Below, one piece after another: positions 57,557 through 64,000 of a stretch of DNA of 64,000 nt. The first letter of the stretch is position 1. Each line of letters starts with the position of its first letter. The notes under the pieces are model-generated. The model ran no database searches, had not been told where the DNA came from, and saw nothing but the letters and a program-made list of their open reading frames with translations. The translations under genes and the position numbers were made by a program. The stretch spans positions 62,001 to 126,000 of the forward strand of contig JAODTK010005761.1 in assembly GCA_026419785.1 (NCBI GenBank), given 5' to 3'. The DNA is from Sclerodactyla briareus (lineage: Eukaryota > Echinodermata > Holothuroidea > Dendrochirotida > Sclerodactylidae).

Positions 57557-57722
57557 TCACAGTTTGGGGACGGGGGGGACATACATATCTTGCGCAAGAC
57601 CAAAATTTCTGAGTACGCTCCGCGCCAAACTATGGTGGCGTCCTCTCATATAGTATTATTGTGCTCCCCTTGGAAATGTCTCCCCCCCCCCCTCCGTCTG
57701 ACAACTCCTGACGACGCCACTG
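57557..57722. mobile_element. Short G-run inverted element inside gypsy fragment A
   Basis: The left end reads 'ctggggtcacag' and is followed by 'gggggacgggggggac'. The right end is 'ctccgtctgacaactcctgacgacgccactg', whose inverse starts CAGTGGCGTC. It interrupts the gypsy sequence after 'aagtactag', the same gypsy position at which the larger element at 60,126 begins. Confidence 0.5.
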
Positions 57723-58200
57723 CCTCCTTCGCAAAACTCGCGATTATCACGTTCTTTACACTGGCAACACCCGGCTACATACAACAAGTCGGCATCTATG
57801 CTCCCATTTTATTTGACCATCTTAGTTCGCATTTCTACATGTATGCTTTTAGAGCATGGGCGGTCGTGGCAATTTGTTTTCTTTTTTTTTTGTGGGGGGG
57901 GGCATCAGCAGGTTATGACTATATAAGCCGAGGCCACCACTGGTAGCGCGCAACTAATACAATGTTCGTCAGTAGCAGGAAAAACACTTCCCACTTTTCC
58001 TGCGGCTTCTGAAGTAAAGCAACACCCCTAACTTTAACAAAAACTTCCAACTTATTATTCCCAAGAAATATCCTCCAAATTCAGTTTGATTGTTTCTGGC
58101 TACAATTCACCCCTTTCACACCTCACATATTCAGTTGATAGGCTTATAGCTACAATTCCTTCTTTTACACCTCTACAGATTATGCATCACATAGGATTTA
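57723..58200. other. Unassigned sequence
   Basis: A T-run followed by a G-run at about 57,881-57,902. No gene seen. Confidence 0.4.
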
Positions 58201-58329
58201 CCAGGGGTTCCCAATTTGGGTTGCAGAGGGGCAGAACAATATGTGAAATAAATAGTGTGCCACTGACTTTATGTCGTGATCTGTCTAGGTTCGCGGTCAT
58301 CAATTGGCGGCGCTCGGATTTTTGGAGGT

Positions 58330-59085
58330 CAAGTGTTTTCGTCAGTCTGCCAAATGGGGAGCAGTCCCGATGGTCATTTTTCGTTAATAAATTGAATATC
58401 AACTTGAATTTTGAAATGAAAAAAGAAGGGAATTTCAAATCCAGCCAACAGTATGTTAATACGATTATATCATATTACGCAGAGGTGGCACTATTTGATT
58501 GCCACGAAGCTAGCGCAAACTTCAAATTATGGGCTTCTCAGAGGCACGGTGAGCCTCAGATGGCCATTTTTCATGTAGTCAAATGAAAATGAACTTGTAA
58601 ATTTGACTGAATTTCATCATAGCACCCTATGTTCATCAGGCGACTTTATACTATCCAATCGAAGTGGCGATATTAGTTGTCACGCAGCGTAGCGAAATTT
58701 TCGAAATTTTGGTCTTCTCAATGGCCACAAATGGTGATCTCCAGATGTATATTTATGTGATAATGAAAATAAAAAAACTTGAGGCATGATAGAAGTTCAC
58801 CTTAGCCACTCTATGTTCTTGCGATTTCATGCTATATCAAGCGAAGCATATTGTAATGCCACATGGTGATTTCCATTTTCAATGAAAAGTGTTAGTATGA
58901 ATTTCACCTTTGCCTCTCCATGTCCATGCGAATTTGGGCATATGATTGCGAAGCGGCGTATTTTCCGCGCAGCGTAGCAACTCTATTAAGTAGGTTCTTT
59001 AACAGATGCCAAATGGTGAGTGCCAGATATCCAAATAGCCATTTAAACTCACAAATGAATGCGAATTCACCTTAGCCGTGCGTGA
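58330..59085. repeat. Degenerate tandem repeat with 'cgcagcgtagcg' (~4 units)
   Basis: Units of about 110-190 bp share 'atgccaaatggtgat-tcc', 'gatgg-catttt-atgtg', 'gaatttcacctta-ccactctatgttcatgcga', 'tatgctatc-aagcgaag' and 'acgcagcgtagc'. They are strongly diverged. An open frame of 166 codons (58,086-58,586) crosses the first unit and is probably accidental. Confidence 0.75.
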
Positions 59086-59444
59086 TAAATTGGTGCGTTT
59101 TGTCGACTGTTAGTTATAGATAATTTTGGCTGACGACTCCGAGACGCAAGAGGGTCACGTGAATCAGTAACTTTAGCTGTGGTGTCAAGGGGGGGGGGGG
59201 GGGGGGGGGCGCAATTTTGTATACAACATCAGTGCTAGCATGGGCCGTGACCTTAACTGGAACGCACACTGATTTCGTCATCAAGATTACCAACAAAACT
59301 GTCATATGAAGGTTCTCAGTCTCAGCTCGAAACTTGGGTAACCGTCTGGAAACCGATCCGGAGTTGGGAGTCACACATAATGACATTGCTAATGTTTTCT
59401 CAGAAACTGGACTTTCTCTTCCGCTCTTGAACTAATTTGAGCCG

Positions 59445-59770
59445 ATGCATTTGTATCCGCGACTCTCTGAATTAAAGCTCAAATCCTCCGCACTTGAGTA
59501 TATTGATCCACGTGTCGGAGAGCCTATGGTATCCGTGGTTACCTTGATACATCCATCCAAGCCCTCAAAACGAATATGTTTCTCTCAACGGCTACCTCGA
59601 GGACACATCGGCCTCCACCCGTTACACCGGGTTCGATCCCCGGGTCAGAGCCGTCATACCAAAGACTTTAAAAAATGTACCTGTTTCCTTCTCGCTGGAC
59701 GCTCAGCAAGGGAGATTGGAGAGGACAACGAGGTGTAGGCAATTTGCCAGTTACCTTCTGCAAGTGTTAC
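59445..59770 (+). mobile_element. tRNA-type SINE fragment
   Basis: It contains a perfect B-box-like GGTTCGATCCCC at about 59,629-59,640 within 'acaccgggttcgatccccgg', followed by 'gtcataccaaagacttta' and a C-run. No convincing A box lies at the right distance upstream, so it is not a functional tRNA gene. An open frame crosses it by chance. Confidence 0.5.
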
Positions 59771-59929
59771 CCCCCCCCCCCCCCTCGCCGCCATTAAGGT
59801 AACTTCCAAAGAGGCATTGGCTTATTCCGGGTACCTGGTGATGGATTCACAGCTGACAATATGCAATATCCAGGTCGCATCCTTGCTGGACCTGAATAAG
59901 TTCGTTCTCTGCTCTGGCAAAGTTACACT

Positions 59930-60125
59930 TCGCAAGGGGGGCGAAGGTTGATCATGTGACCGCGAAGACGATCGACAAATTCCACTGAACTGATGCGTCG
60001 TTCCAGTGGGGGATGCAATAAGGTCCGCGGGGAGTGCTAGGGCTAACCGTAAACCATCTCAGCTGCCGAACACTGGATATCAACCTTGAGAGCATGCGAC
60101 TGCTATAAGTACTAGCATGGCGTCA
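59930..60125 (-). pseudogene. Ty3/gypsy integrase C-terminal fragment (B)
   Basis: Nearly the same sequence as 57,370-57,556: 'gaaggttgatcatgtgac', 'cgaagacgatcgacaaat', 'tgatgcgtcgttccagtg', and 'ggtccgcggggagtgctag'. It encodes the AAEMVYG...LPADL region in broken frames. It represents the part of the element just after the integrase core that resumes at 61,150. Confidence 0.8.
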
Positions 60126-61140
60126 ACATGTGGGGGACGGGGGGGATAATGTCCCCCCACTTCAAAAGTGGGGGGGGGATATCATATCGTTTGTCCCCCC
60201 CCCCCCCCACTTTTCCGGACCGTTATAAAAAATAATAGGCACCATGCCCTATTTTGTATCACTCTAAACTGATTCAATTTTTGTCTAACTAAACAAATCG
60301 CGGGAAATGTCTTAAGTCCCCTAATTCAAGGTGCGGACCCCAAGTTAGATCTGGACCCGACTAGGGCCGAAGTGGAAGGATTACCTACCCATGGCTTCAT
60401 ACAGGTTCTCGCATTTTACATCGAATAGCCAAAAGTGTATAATGTTCAAGTGTTTCGCGCGCATGGGCGTTTTTCTTCCCGGCCGGTGCAGGCTAACTAT
60501 GCGTGTCTGCTTCGATCATTTCGTTCCTCGATTATTTCGAAGCCTTAGGGCAGACCCCCCCCCCCCTCCCCATTCTTCCTGAATGAACATTCGGGCGGGA
60601 AATTCGTGGGAAATTGGGACGAACACAGCTAAGTTGAAGAAAGGCCTGAATTTTGTTGCAGTCTTTTTCGATAAAATGGCCCGAAAAAACTGCATTTGGT
60701 CTCGCGCGCCTTCGCGCGCGCCGTCTTTCCATGACCGCGTGCTTGTAAAATTCGGATACCAATTTTCTGCTCCCGAATTTGAGTGGTCCCGTACGCCTAT
60801 GGCGTTTCCCGTCGATCCCACCAGAGGCCGATCGGTAGACCCCTGGATCCACACAACAAAGCCGGGAGAAAAGGGTTGTAAAAATACTATGTGTGACACT
60901 CGGTAAATCATCTTAGTATGCAACATGACAACTTTTTCGCGTCTGTCTTTTACTCAAATCACACATGTAATGGGTGCTATTGAGCTCGGCAAGTGCCGTT
61001 TTTCCCGTCGATCTGGAGGTATGAACTCTGAAATTTTCTTTGTAGACGCTCCGCGCCTACCAATGGTGGCGCTCCGCTAGATGGTCAATTGCATCCGATG
61101 TGTCCCCCCCCCCCCACTTTTCGAAACGCCCGACGCCCCT
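60126..61140. mobile_element. hAT-like non-autonomous element inserted in gypsy
   Basis: The left end 'catggcgtcaac' is followed by G and C runs. The right end '...acttttcgaaacgcccgacgcccctg' has inverse CAGGGGCGTCGGGCG. Flanks read 'agtactag' on the left and 'agactaga' on the right, compatible with an imperfect 8-bp target duplication. The insertion separates gypsy fragment B from the integrase core. Inside are palindromic 'tcgcgcgccttcgcgcgcgc' and open frames without known families. Confidence 0.55.
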
Positions 61141-61149
61141 GAGACTAGA

Positions 61150-61620
61150 GCAGTGCTTTCGTCCATTTGGTGGGATCTGGTTGGGCTTTAAGTGAAGCCT
61201 TTAGTTGGCGATGGAACCGCACAACCCGACCATTTGCAGCAGGATGATATGCCGTAGTCCTGATGCCCTCGGTGCCCAGTAAGATAGTCAACTGGCGAAA
61301 TAGAAAATCTCGAACTGTCCACCTTTGTCAGTTGTAAGGATTGCGGGCACTCCAAATGAGGCTACCCATCGTTGGACGAAAGTACTTTGCTATCCGTGGC
61401 CGCTGTAATGTTTGGAAGTGGGTATTGCCTCCGGCCATCGAGTGAATCTGTCCACAATCGTAAGGATGTAGGTGTGACCTAAGGCGTGGACATACGAGGA
61501 GGAATCTCTCGCCTCCCATCTTAGCACTCTACCTCCAATCGACAAAGAATTATCATGGTCCCAAATAGACAGCCAGAATGGCATATAAAAAATTGAGAGA
61601 GAATATCTAACAGAATTGAT
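61150..61620 (-). pseudogene. Ty3/gypsy integrase core
   Basis: The minus strand reads GHTYILTIVDRFTRWPEAIP, then ITAATDSKV after a slip, FVQRWVASFGVPAILTTDKG, GQFE, then LLGTEGIRTTAYHPAANGR, VVRFHRQLKASLK and PDPTKWTKALL. These are the rve integrase blocks with the catalytic Asp residues in IVDRF and TTDKGGQF and the TTAYHP...ANG motif. It is frameshifted and cut by the element at 61,140. Confidence 0.88.
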
Positions 61621-61629
61621 CAAAATTTC

Positions 61630-62320
61630 AAACTCGCCAATGTTGAAAATTCTTCAGAAAAAGATGGAGACAAGATATTTTTTTAACATTTACGTGTACA
61701 AAATTGTGTCAAAAAGTTTTAAGCGCGCTCGCACCACATATCCTCAGGTTATTTTACGTACCGGTTCCCGTCCTCTGTGAACTCAATAGAAAAACTTTAT
61801 GATGTTTCGGTTTTCGGGCTGATTTTTCAAAGAATTTACGGGGTCGAAGGAACAGGAAGGTGGCAAAACTCTATGACCTGGGTCATCTAGTACGGACTTA
61901 CCTGGGGATCTTGACGGTCACCTGGAAAGTGAGATTTCGACCACATTACAACGATGGGGACTCACTGCCCATGTGGGACTGCCTACACATTTTTTCTGAT
62001 ATGAAGAAATTCGGGGCAATAATGACAAACTTTCGTGAAACATTTGGGCCGAAAAGGCAACAAGTAAAAAAAAGGGCATGGCCGAATCTTCTAATCCTCT
62101 GCTGACTGCCAAATTTTTATGATACATATCCGAAACAACCTGTCAAAATTTTTCCGCGCGTACAGTCTTCCAGGGCAAATTTTGTCGGTCCCTAAATGGT
62201 CTCGTATGCCTTGTGCGTCCGCTTGTTAGGTCAACAATACAAACCCCAACTCCCAAAGAAAGAGACTACTACTGCGCATGGGAGCTCAGTACATTTGGCA
62301 GAAAAAAAGCAAGAGATCAT
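61630..62320. other. Unassigned sequence
   Basis: No domain of a gypsy RT or RNase H is recognisable upstream of the integrase core, so the element is not intact here. I see nothing else. Confidence 0.4.
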
Positions 62321-62324
62321 CCTG

Positions 62325-62700
62325 AGTAGCAAGTCGCAGCTAAGGACGTGAAAATACAAAATTATTCTGGAACAAGTGAGTGTTAGTAGTGTCATAATGC
62401 ATCAGAACTGCATCTACGGCCACCTGAAATGTAAACATTTTTTAATGGATGAGGGGGATTCGGCGGTCCTCTGATAAGTGAGATTTAGACTTACGAATCT
62501 TACTACGCCTCGATTCGATTTGGCAGGAAAATTCACTATATTCAGAGCAGCAAGTCGCAATTTATAAGGAACAGGTGGAATGCGAAATTATTTCTGGAAT
62601 AAATCAGTGTTTTTGTGAGTGCTCATGCACACAATTGCATCTTTGGCTAGGGGAAAATTTTGAAAAGGGGAAAGAGGGAACTCCCCACCCAACTTACGTT
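62325..62700. repeat. Two-unit tandem repeat (~219 bp)
   Basis: 'agcaagtcgcagctaaggac...tacaaaattattctggaac' at about 62,329 recurs as 'agcaagtcgcaatttataaggaac...cgaaattatttctggaat' at about 62,548, followed in both by an 'agtgtt...catgcatc' type segment. The second unit is diverged and shorter. Confidence 0.7.
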
Positions 62701-63626
62701 CATCAATCCGCCTGCCAATCGGCGGAAGCGTTCATATAGTCGGAAGTAACATTAACACGCTTTGCTCTATTTGAAGTCAATTTTCCGTTGACGGGCGGCG
62801 CCATGATTTGTATGAATACTTATAACCGTGTACGATGTCTTGACCCCAACGAGTTTTCCTTGTCTAGTTTGGCAATTACACGACTTTGCTTTGTGGCCCG
62901 AACTGGTACAAACTGGTACACCGTATATAGCTAGCATCGCTATTCTGTAAACTTTTAACACACCCTAAGTAATCTTATTCAAGAAGGGTAACTACTTTCG
63001 GGTCAACGTTCTTGCCCAATATAGTCGACAGTCAGTCAGTTGGCATAGGAAACCACGTCAGGGTTAACGCATCATCACAGGCAATCCGGGTCAGTGCATC
63101 TGCCCTAATCAAGTTATTGAGATCGACTCGAAACTCGAGTAGTGCAAGTGATTCGGGCGGAATAGAGAAAACGGAGCAGGGTGAAGCGGAACCTGAATGT
63201 TCACCCACATGGCCTACCATGAACTTCAATGAAATTTAGCACTTTTTTGAGATTTTGGTAATTTTAATTGGAAAGTAAAGACAAGCCGACCATTCCAATA
63301 CACTGAGCTTCTACTAAATACCATGGCCGCGCCACTGCATCAGCTCCGTAAAATAGTAAAGAAAGACCCTATGAACATTTCCACCCACCCCCCTCCCCCC
63401 CTAACCCACCCCCCCCCCCCCCCCGCCCGCCGCCCACTGAAAAGAATCATAAAGCTTATGCCGCTGGAATTCAACTTTTCGTGTACCGAAGTTACAGTTT
63501 CTGCAGCTGAATTGACCTTTCATTCCCAAATCCCCTCAATGATCTGCTCCAAGTTACCCAAATTGTAAACCTTGTAAACCTGCAGTGGGTTCTTGTATTT
63601 TATCTCAGCGTCCCTAGAAAACAAAA
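62701..63626. other. Unassigned sequence with a C-run
   Basis: A C-rich stretch at about 63,381-63,424 ends in a 15-C run. No exon or element was found. Confidence 0.4.
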
Positions 63627-64000
63627 AGGGCCAGATGAATTTGGTAGTCACTTTGCCATTTCACCTATATTTATCTGTTGCTGGTTGCCATGCAACGTTG
63701 CTATGGTAACCATAGTGGTGGTTTGGAACTATCCACTGAGGTACCCTATGGTGGGGTACCCATGGGTGCCGGGTGATCCAGCAGTGAGGTGCACTCGCAG
63801 AAGTGTCCGTTCGTGTGTTCTTGTGTGTGCGCTTGCTTGTCCGTCAGATTTTTTGATGTTTTTCGCAAGATAGTCCATTTTGGAGTGGCTGAACCAAGTG
63901 AAATGTTGCACACGCTTTGCCAAGTAGTCACATAGTTGCGCTCAAAATTTAAACGGAACTATCAAATTGGGGAATTTAGGAGGCAAAGACAAATTTAGGG
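63627..64000 (+). mobile_element. Interspersed repeat, second copy (cut by window end)
   Basis: Homologous to the inverse of about 55,060-55,470: 'agggccagatgaat', 'tagtcactttg', 'aactatccactgag', 'gtccgtcagattttttga' and 'ccattttggagtggctga'. A GT tract replaces the CA tract of the other copy. It is truncated by the edge of the window. Confidence 0.7.

Noticed and set aside
58086-58586. 166-codon open frame
   Set aside because: It runs into degenerate tandem repeats and has no recognisable domain. Chance is the simplest explanation.
59560-59660. tRNA gene at the GGTTCGATCCCC sequence
   Set aside because: The B box is good, but no A box or cloverleaf can be drawn. Kept only as a SINE fragment.
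60516-60926. 136-codon open frame and overlapping frames on both strands
   Set aside because: Both strands are open because the region is rich in G+C and poor in stops. It lies inside a transposon-like insertion.

Overview
The window is eukaryotic DNA: about 60% A+T, genes in short exons with GT/AG borders, and many retrotransposons, inverted-repeat elements and degenerate satellites. Repeats built on TGACCTTTGACC and 'acaatagggttcatgtac', together with CR1-like and RTE-like LINEs and Ty3/gypsy pieces, suggest a marine invertebrate. An echinoderm is my best guess, but the sequence does not prove it.

One cellular gene is recognisable. It lies on the minus strand and covers roughly the left two thirds of the window. 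It is a WDTC1 (Drosophila adipose) orthologue: a WD40-TPR-WD40 protein that acts as a substrate receptor of CUL4-DDB1 ubiquitin ligase. I placed 13 collinear exons from about 42.24 kb (5' side) to the stop codon at 197-199. Most splice phases agree between neighbouring exons. Nearly every exon carries a single-base frameshift, often at a homopolymer, so I read these as uncorrected long-read errors and not as gene decay.

Layout. 0-18.7 kb: the downstream half of the gene. Its introns hold a degenerate satellite (1.6-2.8 kb), a 2-kb minisatellite whose unit resembles a tRNA D-arm/A-box (3.39-5.39 kb), a partial exon duplication (16.9-17.3 kb) and a TTAA-flanked foldback MITE (17.98-18.40 kb). 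18.7-30.0 kb: one very large intron filled with transposon debris, including a CR1-like 3' end, a transposase-like relic, a 5'-truncated LINE, a GC-rich TTAA element and a nearly full-length CR1-like LINE. 30.7-39.5 kb: two head-to-tail copies of a 4.4-kb segment, each carrying the same two WDTC1 exons with different indels. 40-42.3 kb: the most upstream WDTC1 exons that I can place. 42.9-46.2 kb: a CR1-like LINE on the minus strand with a GDSL/SGNH esterase-like domain next to its endonuclease.

46-64 kb: no recognisable host gene. This part holds a three-unit satellite (48.5-49.2 kb), a TTAA inverted-repeat element (51.19-52.36 kb), an RTE-like LINE (52.5-53.8 kb), a second copy of the GC-rich TTAA element with a nested insertion (54.0-55.7 kb), broken gypsy integrase pieces (56.9-61.6 kb) interrupted by a G-run transposon, degenerate tandem repeats, and a tRNA-type SINE fragment.
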